Shown here: positions 52,969 through 62,056 of the stretch, in pieces
Layout: every line of letters begins with the position of its first letter
Numbering within the stretch: position 1 is the first letter of the stretch
DNA from: SW4 sp042466115
Lineage (GTDB): Bacteria; Pseudomonadota; Alphaproteobacteria; Rhodobacterales; Rhodobacteraceae
Direction of reading: 5' to 3'
Assembly: GCF_042466115.1 (NCBI RefSeq)
Contig: NZ_JAXHBQ010000001.1
Coordinates: 1,612,001-1,676,000, forward strand
DNA: 64,000 nt
The notes under the pieces: generated by a model
The model's database searches: none
Told to the model about the DNA's origin: nothing
Seen by the model: the letters and a program-made list of their open reading frames with translations, nothing else
Made by a program: the position numbers and the translations under genes

Positions 52969-53000
52969 GCACCCCAAGCTGAGAACGCTTTGAGAATATC

Positions 53001-53034
53001 AAACCCCCGCAAGCGCAAGCTGCGGGGGTTTTGT
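53001..53034 (+). terminator. terminator after rpsU, also facing the Lrp gene
   Basis: The 10-bp stem AACCCCCGCA (53002-53011) and TGCGGGGGTT (53021-53030) is followed by TTGTGTT. Its symmetry and position one base from the Lrp stop suggest it serves both converging transcripts. Confidence 0.8.
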
Positions 53035-53035
53035 G

Positions 53036-53494
53036 TTAGACCGGCAATGCCGTTGTGCTGACAACCGTGCGCAGGGCAAAGCTGGATTGCATGGTCTGCA
53101 CGCCCGGAAGGCTGGCCAGATGGCGGCGGTGGATGGCGGCGAAATCATCAGTGTCGGCGGCGACCACCTTGAGCAGGTAATCAGCCGTGCCTGCCATCAG
53201 ATGACACTCCAGCACATCAGGCACGCGCGCCACGGCCTTTTCGAACGCGTCCAGCACCTCGTCTGCCTGCGCCGACAGGGTAATTTCCACGAACACAGTC
53301 GTTTTGCGCCCGATCTTGCGGGCATCCAGCAGCGCCACGTAATCGCGAATGATCCCGTCCTTCTCAAGACGCTGCACACGGCGATGACAGGCGGACGGGG
53401 ACAGATTCACCTTGTCCGACAATTCCGCATGCGACATCCGCCCGCCCTTTTGCAGGGCCACAAGGATTCGCCGGTCTATCTGATCAATTTCCAT
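53036..53494 (-). CDS. Lrp/AsnC-family transcriptional regulator
   Basis: The protein has 152 residues. The helix-turn-helix SHAELSDKVNLSPSACHRRV precedes a RAM effector domain (LMAGTADYLLKVVAADTDDF, LPGVQTMQSSFALRTVVSTT). It is divergent from alanine dehydrogenase, the arrangement of AldR-type regulators that activate ald with alanine. ATG 53494 is preferred over the GTG three codons upstream because of AAGGA spacing. Confidence 0.92.
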   Translation of the reverse strand: MEIDQIDRRILVALQKGGRMSHAELSDKVNLSPSACHRRVQRLEKDGIIRDYVALLDARKIGRKTTVFVEITLSAQADEVLDAFEKAVARVPDVLECHLMAGTADYLLKVVAADTDDFAAIHRRHLASLPGVQTMQSSFALRTVVSTTALPV

Positions 53495-53629
53495 ATCGCG
53501 CACGATCCTTCGACTTTTTCACCATTCTACGCACGTTTCTAAGCGTATAACCCGCCAAAGTCAGCCCCATTCACATATCAATTGCAGGCGTCCCCGCACA
53601 TAGTCGCGCCAGTTCAGGGAGGACATAAA

Positions 53630-54748
53630 ATGCACATCGGTTGCCCCAAAGAAATCAAACCACAAGAATTCCGCGTCGGTCTGACGCCCAATGCCGCCGT
53701 CGAGGCGATTGCCCACGGTCATCAGGTCACGGTTGAAACAATGGCCGGGGCCGGTTCGGGTTTCCCCGACGAAGACTACATCGCCGCGGGCGCGAAAATC
53801 GTCGGCACCGCCAAGGAGGTGTTCGACACCACCGACATGATCGTCAAGGTCAAGGAACCCCAGGCAGGCGAGCGCAAGATGCTGCGCGAAGGCCAGATCC
53901 TGTTCACATACCTGCACCTTGCCCCCGATCCCGCCCAGACCAAGGACCTGATGGAAAGCGGCTGCACCGCTATCGCCTATGAAACCGTCACGGACCGCAA
54001 CGGCGGGTTGCCGCTACTGGCGCCCATGTCCGAAGTGGCGGGGCGTTTGGCCCCGCAAGTTGGCGCATGGACCCTGCAAAAGGCAAACGGCGGACGCGGC
54101 GTGCTGATGGGCGGTGTGCCCGGTGTTGGCCCCGCCCGCGTTGTCGTGATTGGCGGTGGTGTCGTCGGCACCCATGCGGCACGGATTGCCGCTGGCATGG
54201 GTGCGGACGTGACGGTGCTTGACCGCTCGCTGCCACGGATGCGCTATCTTGACGATGTTTATGGCGGCACCTTCAAGACCAGCTATGCCAGTGCAGGCAA
54301 CACCATCGAACTGGCCCGTCAGGCCGATATGATCATCGGCGCGGTCCTGATCCCCGGCGCGGCGGCACCCAAGCTGATCAGCCGCGCGCAACTGTCCGAA
54401 CTCAAACCCGGCGCGGCCCTTGTGGACGTGGCGATTGATCAGGGCGGGTGCTTTGAAACCTCAAAGGCGACGACCCACCAGGACCCGATCTATGACGTGG
54501 ACGGGATCATGCACTACTGCGTCGCCAACATGCCCGGCGCGGTCGCGCGCACGTCCACCATCGCACTGGGGAACGCCACGATGCCCTTTATGCTGGCGCT
54601 GGCCGACAAGGGCTGGAAGAAAGCTTGCGAGGACGACGAGCACCTGCTGAATGGGCTGAACGTGCACGCAGGGCAGTTGACCTACTATGCGGTCGGCAAG
54701 GCGCTGGGGATCGACGTGCTGTCACCGCAGCTTGCGTTGAAAAACTAG
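53630..54748 (+). CDS. ald: alanine dehydrogenase
   Basis: This 372-residue protein is of standard length. HIGCPKEIKPQEFRVGLTPN, LFTYLHLAPDPAQT, VVVIGGGVVGTHAARIAAGM (NAD site) and VDVAIDQGGCFETSKATTHQ are diagnostic. It converts alanine to pyruvate, ammonia and NADH reversibly. The ATG at 53630 has GGGAGGAC upstream. It is probably controlled by the adjacent Lrp-type protein. Confidence 0.96.
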   Translation: MHIGCPKEIKPQEFRVGLTPNAAVEAIAHGHQVTVETMAGAGSGFPDEDYIAAGAKIVGTAKEVFDTTDMIVKVKEPQAGERKMLREGQILFTYLHLAPDPAQTKDLMESGCTAIAYETVTDRNGGLPLLAPMSEVAGRLAPQVGAWTLQKANGGRGVLMGGVPGVGPARVVVIGGGVVGTHAARIAAGMGADVTVLDRSLPRMRYLDDVYGGTFKTSYASAGNTIELARQADMIIGAVLIPGAAAPKLISRAQLSELKPGAALVDVAIDQGGCFETSKATTHQDPIYDVDGIMHYCVANMPGAVARTSTIALGNATMPFMLALADKGWKKACEDDEHLLNGLNVHAGQLTYYAVGKALGIDVLSPQLALKN

Positions 54749-54789
54749 CGACGGAAATCGAGCGGGACAGCGTAATAGGGTTCTAACCT

Positions 54790-55401
54790 ATGCACGGAGC
54801 CCCAATGTTGTCCCGCTATTCCCCCTACCTTCTTTGGGCGCTGCTTGCCCTGCCCGCTGTCGGCATCCTGAACGATGTCGTTTCAAGTGATGACGCCCGC
54901 ATCCTGCATAGCCTGCTGCACCCCACCGGTGAATTCGCCGCGCGGTTCATGATTATCGCGATGATGGCGACACCGCTGATGTATCTATTCAAAGGCTGGC
55001 GCGGGCCGCGTTGGCTGGTTAAGAACCGGCGCTACTTCGGTGTTGCCGCCTTTGGCTATGCCGCCTTGCACACTGCGTTTTACCTTGGATCCGAGCCTTG
55101 GGCCGATGTGGTTGCTGATTTCACAAAGCTTGAAATCTGGTCGGGCTGGCTCGCGTTCGCGATTTTTATCCCGCTGGCGGCCACGTCGATGGATTCTGCC
55201 GTGCGTAAGATGGGCACCGCGTGGAAATCATTGCAGCGCTGGACCTACGGCGCAGCTGTTTTAACACTGATCCACTGGGCATCCCTGCACGACTGGCGCA
55301 GCCCTTGGGCTGCCATCATCCACTTTGCCCCGCTCGCCCTGCTGACGCTTTATCGGTTGTGGTTCGTCTATCTGCGGCCCCGCGCCGTCGTTCCGGCGTG
55401 A
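54790..55401 (+). CDS. MsrQ-like ferric-reductase-domain membrane protein
   Basis: This 203-residue protein has about six membrane helices. Candidate haem histidines are in SLLHPTGEFAARFMI, ALHTAFYLGSEPWADVV and LIHWASLHDWRSPWAAIIHF. This is the ferric reductase transmembrane domain of MsrQ (YedZ), which supplies electrons to the periplasmic methionine sulfoxide reductase MsrP. No msrP lies adjacent, so it is either unlinked or has another partner. Confidence 0.8.
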   Translation: MHGAPMLSRYSPYLLWALLALPAVGILNDVVSSDDARILHSLLHPTGEFAARFMIIAMMATPLMYLFKGWRGPRWLVKNRRYFGVAAFGYAALHTAFYLGSEPWADVVADFTKLEIWSGWLAFAIFIPLAATSMDSAVRKMGTAWKSLQRWTYGAAVLTLIHWASLHDWRSPWAAIIHFAPLALLTLYRLWFVYLRPRAVVPA

Positions 55402-55408
55402 CGGCAAC

Positions 55409-56008
55409 TTATGCGACGATGAACACCTGACCGGTCAGGCAGCCTTCGACGGATTTGCTGAATGCCTCGCCAACGGCGTGGTCGCTCACATGATTGTGGC
55501 CACGAAAGAACCCGTCGTATTTTGCGCGTGACGCCTCGAGGACCTCGGGGCTGACGACATTGATGCGGATGCCGCGCGGCATGTCCACAGCCGCACCGCG
55601 CACGAACCCGTCAATCGCACCGTTCGCGGCCGCAGCCGCGGCCCCGCCCCTGATCGGATCACGGTTCAACACACCGCTGGTCAGGGTGAAGGACCCACCG
55701 TCATTGACATGGGCGATCCCGGCCAGCACCAGATTGATCTGCGCAATAGCCTTGGCGTTGATGCCGCTGATCGCCTGCTCGGGCGTCATTTCGCCAACGG
55801 GGCCAAAGTGGCCGTGCCCGATAGCACTGACAACGGCATCGACCTTTCCGACTGTTTCAAACATCGCCTGAATGCTGGCAAAGTTTTCAAGATCAACTGT
55901 TAAGTCGCCATTTGATCGTCCTGCGGTGACGATGTCGTGGCGCGGTGCAAGCGCCTGCACGGCTGTTTTACCGACAGCGCCAGTTGCGCCGATCACGATG
56001 ATTTTCAT
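55409..56008 (-). CDS. short-chain dehydrogenase-like protein without the Tyr-Lys motif
   Basis: This 199-residue Rossmann protein has MKIIVIGATGAVGKTAVQAL and a TAGRSNGDLTVDL turn. SGVLNRDPIRGGAAAAAANG stands where a Tyr-x-x-x-Lys would be, and no tyrosine is present there. INVVSPEVLEAS is the later SDR segment. It belongs to a compact SDR subgroup where this motif is lost. Function unknown. Confidence 0.8.
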   Translation of the reverse strand: MKIIVIGATGAVGKTAVQALAPRHDIVTAGRSNGDLTVDLENFASIQAMFETVGKVDAVVSAIGHGHFGPVGEMTPEQAISGINAKAIAQINLVLAGIAHVNDGGSFTLTSGVLNRDPIRGGAAAAAANGAIDGFVRGAAVDMPRGIRINVVSPEVLEASRAKYDGFFRGHNHVSDHAVGEAFSKSVEGCLTGQVFIVA

Positions 56009-56065
56009 GTCGATCCCCTTTTTTGTGTTGGCCTCAACCTAGCTTGCGACAAACCGATGCACCAA

Positions 56066-56094
56066 TGCAAAAGGCCCGCCGGTCAGGCGGGCCT
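56066..56094 (-). terminator. intrinsic terminator of mscL
   Basis: The stem AGGCCCGCC (56072-56080) with GGCGGGCCT (56086-56094), loop GGTCA, is followed on the minus strand by TTTTGC. Confidence 0.8.
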
Positions 56095-56117
56095 CGCTTG
56101 TTGTGAATCGCGATTGC

Positions 56118-56528
56118 TTACTTTTTCAACGCGTCGCGGATTTCTGTCAGAAGCTCTTCTTGCGTCGGGCCTGCTGGCTCGGCCGGGGCTTCTTCTTCCT
56201 TTTTCTTCATCTTGTTGACCTGACGCACCATCATGAACACGACAAATGCAATGACCAGGAAGTTGATGATCGCCATGATGAAGCGCCCATAGGCGAACAC
56301 GGCCGCACCCGCTTCTTCGGCTTCTGCGATCGAGCCATACTCGCCCTCGCCCAGCAGTGCATACATGCCGCTGAAATCGGTTCCGCCCATGAACAGGCTG
56401 ATGATCGGATTGATCAAATCGGCCACAAGGCTGCCGACGATTGCCGTAAAGGCTGCACCGATGATGATACCAACGGCCATGTCCATGACATTTCCCTTGG
56501 CGATGAAGTCTTTGAATTCTTTAATCAT
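56118..56528 (-). CDS. mscL: large-conductance mechanosensitive channel
   Basis: The 136-residue sequence has the N-terminal MIKEFKDFIAKGNVMDMAVG and the pore helix GIIIGAAFTAIVGSLVADLI. A periplasmic loop is followed by TM2 (AIINFLVIAFVVFMMVRQ) and a cytoplasmic helix ending EELLTEIRDALKK. It opens under membrane tension to save cells from hypo-osmotic shock. ATG 56528 matches the family start; the frame extends 20 codons upstream. Confidence 0.95.
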   Translation of the reverse strand: MIKEFKDFIAKGNVMDMAVGIIIGAAFTAIVGSLVADLINPIISLFMGGTDFSGMYALLGEGEYGSIAEAEEAGAAVFAYGRFIMAIINFLVIAFVVFMMVRQVNKMKKKEEEAPAEPAGPTQEELLTEIRDALKK

Positions 56529-56679
56529 TTCACTGTTCCCACTGTATAGCCTGCGCGCCGGTCTGCAGCCGGCTACGCTTGTGCGCACAGTGATAGCGCT
56601 AAAATCGCAGATAACGAGGGGTTTTTTTACGGCCTCGGCGGGTTTAGGTCAAAATGCAACACAGCCAAAGGGGCCAGAC

Positions 56680-57375
56680 ATGACCGATCTTTCAAAATTT
56701 CCTATCACGACACGCTGGCCCGCGACCCGGCCGGACGTGATCCAGCTTTATTCGTTCCCAACACCCAATGGCGTCAAGGCATCCATCGCGCTAGAAGAAC
56801 TTGGGCTGGACTATGAAGCGCACCTTGTGACCCTTGCTGATGCAGATGTGAAATCCGATGCCTTCCTGTCGCTGAACCCCAACAACAAGATCCCCGCGAT
56901 CATTGATCCCAACGGCCCAGACGGCCCGCTGCAACTGTTCGAAAGCGGCGCGATCCTGATCTATCTTGCGGAAAAGACCGGCAAGCTGATGGGCAAGACC
57001 GCCAGCGACAAGGCCCGCACGATCCAATGGGTGATGTTCCAGATGGGTGGTGTTGGCCCGATGTTCGGCCAGCTTGGGTTCTTCTACAAATTTGCCGGTG
57101 CCAAAATGGACGACCCGACCGCACGTGACAGGTATATCGGCGAGGCCAAGCGCCTGCTGGCGGTGGTTGAACAGGAACTGGACGGCAAAGACTGGATCAC
57201 CGGTGATTTCAGCATCGCCGATATCGCATTGGCCCCATGGCTGAACGCGCTGGATTTCTACGGGGCCAAGGATGTCACCGGTTACAACGACCTCACGAAC
57301 GTGCCTGCCTATGTGGATCGCTTCTTTGCGCGCCCTGCGGCTGCCAAAGGGCGCAACATTCCGCCGCGCCCCTGA
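56680..57375 (+). CDS. glutathione S-transferase family protein (YfcG/Ure2p-like)
   Basis: The protein has 231 residues. The N-terminal thioredoxin fold has IQLYSFPTPNGVKASIALEE, NPNNKIPAIIDPNGPDGPLQ and LFESGAILIYLAEKTGKL, and the C-terminal helical domain has DWITGDFSIADIALAPWLNA. The TPNG segment in the active site is typical of Nu-class YfcG, which has disulfide reductase activity. ATG 56680 gives the family length. Confidence 0.9.
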   Translation: MTDLSKFPITTRWPATRPDVIQLYSFPTPNGVKASIALEELGLDYEAHLVTLADADVKSDAFLSLNPNNKIPAIIDPNGPDGPLQLFESGAILIYLAEKTGKLMGKTASDKARTIQWVMFQMGGVGPMFGQLGFFYKFAGAKMDDPTARDRYIGEAKRLLAVVEQELDGKDWITGDFSIADIALAPWLNALDFYGAKDVTGYNDLTNVPAYVDRFFARPAAAKGRNIPPRP

Positions 57376-57385
57376 TCCGGGTGGA

Positions 57386-57832
57386 TTACGAACCCACCTT
57401 ACCCGTCAAAACATAGCGCAGGATTTCAACGACCTGCGCGGGTTCCTCGGCCACAGCCAGTGCCGCCGCATGCACCTCTTTCAAGGGGTGCTGGTGGTCT
57501 GGCCCGCTCAGCACGATCAGGGATTTGCCTAGCGCGGCGGCATAACCCGCGTCAAACGCCGCGTTCCACTGTTTATACTTGTCGCCAAAGCGCACGACGA
57601 CCACATCCGCATCGGCAATGCCCTTGCGGGTGCGGATGGCGTTGACCATAGCGCCCTTGTGGTCGTGCCAGTATTTGTCCGGCTCAGCCCCAAGGATCGC
57701 CACACCGCAATCATCACTCGCGTCATGATCGGTGACGGGACTGTGGAATGTCACATCCAGCCCCTTGGCCCCGTCGATGATCTGTTCGCGCCAGTCGGTG
57801 TGGATTTCGCCGGATAGATAGACTTTCAGCAT
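57386..57832 (-). CDS. YtoQ-family protein
   Basis: This 148-residue protein begins MLKVYLSGEIHTDWREQIID and has VTFHSPVTDHDASDDCG, DADVVVVRFGDKYKQWNAAF and DAGYAAALGKSLIVLSGPDH. It has the look of a nucleoside 2-deoxyribosyltransferase-like fold. Its function is not established. ATG 57832 is the family start. Confidence 0.82.
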   Translation of the reverse strand: MLKVYLSGEIHTDWREQIIDGAKGLDVTFHSPVTDHDASDDCGVAILGAEPDKYWHDHKGAMVNAIRTRKGIADADVVVVRFGDKYKQWNAAFDAGYAAALGKSLIVLSGPDHQHPLKEVHAAALAVAEEPAQVVEILRYVLTGKVGS

Positions 57833-57883
57833 CACAATTCTCCGCTTGTTTCGGATCGTTGCTAGCACATCATTGGCACAGGG

Positions 57884-58513
57884 TTAACGCTTGCGGGCAA
57901 CAATATAGCGGCTCATCGCCGGGAAACTTCCCACCTCGATAAGGTCGAAACCGGCATCGCGGATCGCCCCTTCAAGCTGCGCAAAGCTGAACCGCGATAC
58001 ATAGGGCGCGATACCCAACAAGCGCATCGGCGGAATCATCGCAGCGAAGGCAAAGCGCTTGATCCCGATCGAGGGTTCGGAAAGGCATGGCGTCTTGGAA
58101 ATAAACAGGCCACCCGTCGGCAACTTGCGATGAATGTCACCGAAAATCCCTTCACGGTTGCGGACCAGATGAAAGATATTGAACCCCGTGACCACATTCA
58201 CAGGTTCCGGCCCATCCAGGGCCGCATCCACCGGTGCCACACGAAAGCTGGCATTGGCGACGCCTTGGTCATGCGCCTTCTCGGTGGCGATCTTGACCAT
58301 CTCGGAGGACACATCCGTCCCGATGATCTGCCTTACGTTCGGGGCCAGTTCAAGCGCGGTCGATCCGGTGCCACACCCCATTTCCAGCACCGTGTCCGTG
58401 GACGCCAGATAGCTGCGGGTGCGTTCGCGGGTGTATTCATAGGCCGCCTGGTCGGCAATCTTCGAGGCGGCATATTTGCGGGCGCGTTTGTCCCAGAAAC
58501 TTGCGGTTGTCAT
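57884..58513 (-). CDS. class I SAM-dependent methyltransferase
   Basis: This 209-residue protein starts MTTASFWDKRARKYAASKIA and has the SAM motif VLEMGCGTGSTALELA, GTDVSSEMVKIATEKA and FNIFHLVRNREGIFGDIHRK. ATG 58513 has AGGG upstream. It is divergent from the LysR gene and is a likely target of that regulator. The substrate is unknown. Confidence 0.85.
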   Translation of the reverse strand: MTTASFWDKRARKYAASKIADQAAYEYTRERTRSYLASTDTVLEMGCGTGSTALELAPNVRQIIGTDVSSEMVKIATEKAHDQGVANASFRVAPVDAALDGPEPVNVVTGFNIFHLVRNREGIFGDIHRKLPTGGLFISKTPCLSEPSIGIKRFAFAAMIPPMRLLGIAPYVSRFSFAQLEGAIRDAGFDLIEVGSFPAMSRYIVARKR

Positions 58514-58565
58514 GTTGTATCCCTTTTTCTGAAACCATCTTACATATGCATGGATCAGCTTGGAA

Positions 58566-58593
58566 TTGACGAAATACGTAGTTTCCATATACG
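58566..58593 (+). promoter_or_regulatory. LysR-gene promoter with little or no leader
   Basis: TTGACG (58566-58571) and TATACG (58588-58593) are 16 bases apart; the ATG is at 58601, so the transcript could begin at or next to the start codon. Related sequences ATACGTAGTTTC and ATACGTTTTC lie between and may be LysR contacts. Confidence 0.4.
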
Positions 58594-58600
58594 TTTTCGC

Positions 58601-59491
58601 ATGGATCAAGCCAAATCAACTCCCGACTGGACCCACCTGCGCGCCTTTCTGGCGACCGCGGACTCTGGTTCGCTTTCCGCTGCTGCGCGCGCCTTGGGGC
58701 TGACGCAACCAACCCTTAGCCGTCAAGTTGCCGCGCTTGAGGACCAGCTGGGTGTGATGTTGTTTGAACGGGTCGGACGGCGGCTTGACCTGACGGATGC
58801 AGGCCGCAAGCTATTGCCCCACGCGCGCGACATGGGGGTCGCCGCGGAACGTGTCGCCCTGTCGGCCAGCGGGCAGCGTTCCGAAGTCAGTGGGCAGGTG
58901 CGCATCACCGCCAGCGACATTACCGCCGCGACCTTCCTGCCCAAGGTCGTTGCATCCTTGCGTGAAATCGCACCGCAGTTGCATATCGACGTGATTGCCA
59001 GCAACGACATTCAGGATCTGATGCGCCGCGAGGCCGATATCGCAATCCGCCATCAACGCCCCGAACAGCCCGACCTTGTGGCGCGTTTGGTGCTGGATGC
59101 GATGGGGTATTTCTATGCATCGAAATCCTACCTCGACAAACACGGTCGCCCGACCACCCGCGCAGAGCTGGCAAAACACGACTGGGTGTCATTTGGCGAT
59201 GTGGACCGCATGGTTGGTTTTATGGTCGCAATGGATATTCCGGTGACGCCGGAATCCTTTCGATCCTCGTCTGAAAACGGCATGGTCGCTTGGGAACTTG
59301 GCCGCGCGGGGTTGGGCATTTGCCCGATGGATATTTACCACGGCGAACGCGCACCCGACATGGAAGCCATCATGCCCGACGAATTGCACGTTACCTTTCC
59401 GATCTGGCTGGTCACGCACCGCGAGATTCACACCAGCCCGCGGATCAGGCTGGTGTTCGATGTTCTGGCCGAAGCAATCGCCGCGCGCTAA
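58601..59491 (+). CDS. LysR-family transcriptional regulator
   Basis: This 296-residue protein has the helix-turn-helix FLATADSGSLSAAARALGLT with QPTLSRQVAALEDQLGVMLF, and a LysR substrate domain (SGQVRITASDITAATFLPKV, DLMRREADIAIRHQRPEQPD). It is divergent from a methyltransferase gene, which it may control. No SD precedes the ATG. The stop overlaps the pheT stop by four bases. Confidence 0.9.
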   Translation: MDQAKSTPDWTHLRAFLATADSGSLSAAARALGLTQPTLSRQVAALEDQLGVMLFERVGRRLDLTDAGRKLLPHARDMGVAAERVALSASGQRSEVSGQVRITASDITAATFLPKVVASLREIAPQLHIDVIASNDIQDLMRREADIAIRHQRPEQPDLVARLVLDAMGYFYASKSYLDKHGRPTTRAELAKHDWVSFGDVDRMVGFMVAMDIPVTPESFRSSSENGMVAWELGRAGLGICPMDIYHGERAPDMEAIMPDELHVTFPIWLVTHREIHTSPRIRLVFDVLAEAIAAR

Positions 59492-61887
59492 CCGCGCAGC
59501 GTGCCACCGGTTGCCTTTGTCACTTTCTCGACGATTTTGGCGCTCACAGCTTCGATGTCGGCCTCTTTCAAGGTCGCATCGGTGGGCTGAAGGCGCACGG
59601 TGATCGCAAGGCTTTTCTTGCCCTCGCCAAGGGTGCCACCGATGAATTCATCAAAGACGCGCACGCCGTCAATCAGCGCCTTGTCGGCACCCGCCGCCGC
59701 ATTCACCAGCGTCAGGGCCGCGACATCGGCGTCGACGACAAAGGCAAAGTCGCGTTCCACCGCCTGCAAATCGGCGGCATCCAAAGCGCCGCGACTTGCG
59801 CCCGCGTTGCGCGGCAAAGGCACCTCTTCGGGCCAGATGGTAAAGCCCATCGCCGGACCTTTGACATCCATCGCGGCCAGCACCTTGGGGTGGATTTCGC
59901 CAAATACGGCCAGCACTTTTTTCGGCCCCAGACAGACCTTGCCGTGCCGCCCCGGATGCCACCATGCATCCCCGTCACGCATGATCTGCACCTTGGCAGG
60001 GGCACCGATGGCGGCCAGAACAGCCTCGCAGTCGGCCTTGGCGTCGAACAGATCAACAGCACGCGATGCGCCATGCACGTCCTTGGGGCCGGTGCGCCCG
60101 ATCAGCAGGCCGGTGACCATACCATGTTGTTCGCCCGGTTCACCGCCGGCAAAGGCATCGCCGACCTCGAACATGGCCATATCCATGAAACCACGCGCCT
60201 GATTGCGCGCTGCGGCCTGCAACAGGCCGGGCAGCAACGCTGGGCGCATATGTGACATCTCGGACGAAATCGGGTTTTGCAGCATCGTCGCGTCATCACC
60301 GCCACCAAACAGCGCCGCCGAGGCCTGATCAATGAAGCTGTAAGTGACACATTCGTTATAGCCCAGCGCCGCGCAGGTGCGCCGCGCCATCTGCTGACGT
60401 TTCTGCGCGGGCGTCATCACGGGGGCAGGCACACCTGCGCGCACGCGCGGCAGCGGCTTGCCAACCAGCCCGCTCAGGGACGCGATCCGCGCGACTTCCT
60501 CGACCAGATCAGCCTCGCCCTGCACATCGGGGCGCCATGACGGCACATGGGCCATATCGCCCTCCATCACAAAGCCCAGATCGGTCAGGGTCTTGCGCTG
60601 CACATCTGCGGGGATGTCCATCCCGACAAGCGAGGAACAGCGATCCGTATCAAGCCTGTAGGCACGCGCGAAATCGGGTTGTGAACCGGCCAGAACGACC
60701 TCGGAAGCCTCACCGCCGACAGTATCCACGATCATCCGCACGGCATGTTCCAACCCTTCGGGCGTGAAAGCCGCGTCAATCCCGCGTTCAAAGCGATAGC
60801 GCGCGTCGGAATTGATTTTCAGCGCGCGGCCCGTGTAGGCGGTGCGGATCATGTCAAAATAAGCAGCCTCGACAAAGACATTGACCGTATCCATCGTGCA
60901 GCCGGTTTCCAAGCCACCCATGACACCGGCAATGCTTTCGGGCTTTTCAGCGTCCGAAATGATCGTCATGCCGTCCTGAAATGTGTATTCCTTATCGTCC
61001 AACCCGATCAGGGTCTCGCCACCCTTGGCCTTGTGCAGACGCAGGGCGTTTCCGGCGATCTTGTCCGCGTCAAACACGTGCAGCGGGCGGTTCAGATCGT
61101 AGGTGAAAAAGTTGGTCACATCGACAAGGAAACTGATCGGGCGCAAGCCAATGGCGCGCAATCTATCCTGCATCCATGCGGGGCTGGGGCCGTTTTTCAC
61201 ACCGCGAATGACGCGACCATAGAACACGGGCGCTTGCGGCAGGGTGTCGTCGTCAATCGTCACCGTCACGGGGCACGGGAATGTCGCTGGCACCGGATCA
61301 ACCGTGTGGTCCTTCATCACGCCCAAGCCACGCGCCGCCAGATCACGGGCAATGCCGCGCACGCCCAAGGCATCGGGGCGGTTCGGGGTGATCGCGATTT
61401 CAATGACGGGATCCACCTTGGAGGGATCATGTTCCGCCAGCCAGTCGGTGAATTTTTCGCCCACCTTGCCGCTGGGCAATTCGATGATGCCATCGTGTTC
61501 GTCGGACAGCTCCAATTCGCGCTCCGACGCCATCATGCCATAGGATTCGATGCCGCGGATTTTGCCCACACCGATGGTCGTATCAATGCCCGGAACATAG
61601 ACACCGGGCTTGGCCACGACCACGGTAATCCCCTGGCGGGCATTGGGCGCGCCGCAGATGATCTGTAGCTCGCCTTCGTCCGTGTCCACCTTGCACACGC
61701 GCAGCTTGTCCGCATCGGGATGCTTTTCGGCATGGGTGACATAGCCCAGCGTGAATGCATCCAGCTTGGCCAGAGGGTTTTCAATCCCCTCGACCTCAAG
61801 CCCCAGATCGGTCAGGGCTTCGGTGATTTCATCGACGCTTGCGTCTGTTTCAAGGTGCGATTTCAGCCAGCTTAGCGTGAATTTCAT
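59488..61887 (-). CDS. pheT: phenylalanyl-tRNA synthetase beta subunit
   Basis: This 799-residue protein has MKFTLSWLKSHLETDASVDE, the tRNA-binding OB fold (CKVDTDEGELQIICGAPNAR), B3/B4 editing and B5 domains (RFERGIDAAFTPEGLEHAVR), the core RPALLPGLLQAAARNQARG, and the C-terminal anticodon-binding fold (RDFAFVVDADVAALTLVNAA). With PheS it forms the alpha2beta2 enzyme. ATG 61887 with AAAGGGC upstream is preferred to a GTG six codons before. Confidence 0.95.
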   Translation of the reverse strand: MKFTLSWLKSHLETDASVDEITEALTDLGLEVEGIENPLAKLDAFTLGYVTHAEKHPDADKLRVCKVDTDEGELQIICGAPNARQGITVVVAKPGVYVPGIDTTIGVGKIRGIESYGMMASERELELSDEHDGIIELPSGKVGEKFTDWLAEHDPSKVDPVIEIAITPNRPDALGVRGIARDLAARGLGVMKDHTVDPVPATFPCPVTVTIDDDTLPQAPVFYGRVIRGVKNGPSPAWMQDRLRAIGLRPISFLVDVTNFFTYDLNRPLHVFDADKIAGNALRLHKAKGGETLIGLDDKEYTFQDGMTIISDAEKPESIAGVMGGLETGCTMDTVNVFVEAAYFDMIRTAYTGRALKINSDARYRFERGIDAAFTPEGLEHAVRMIVDTVGGEASEVVLAGSQPDFARAYRLDTDRCSSLVGMDIPADVQRKTLTDLGFVMEGDMAHVPSWRPDVQGEADLVEEVARIASLSGLVGKPLPRVRAGVPAPVMTPAQKRQQMARRTCAALGYNECVTYSFIDQASAALFGGGDDATMLQNPISSEMSHMRPALLPGLLQAAARNQARGFMDMAMFEVGDAFAGGEPGEQHGMVTGLLIGRTGPKDVHGASRAVDLFDAKADCEAVLAAIGAPAKVQIMRDGDAWWHPGRHGKVCLGPKKVLAVFGEIHPKVLAAMDVKGPAMGFTIWPEEVPLPRNAGASRGALDAADLQAVERDFAFVVDADVAALTLVNAAAGADKALIDGVRVFDEFIGGTLGEGKKSLAITVRLQPTDATLKEADIEAVSAKIVEKVTKATGGTLRG

Positions 61888-62056
61888 GTCTTTGCCCTTT
61901 GGCACTCGTGTCTGTGATCAGCGTGGTCTTAACCCATGTGGCAGTGCGGGGAAAGGCGGCATGAAATCACCGCCAGTCTGTCGTGGATTTGCCGCAAAGT
62001 TATGGTTTACGTAAGGTTAAGAACGGGTGGGGACGTGTGAGTTGGATGGATGCGTG

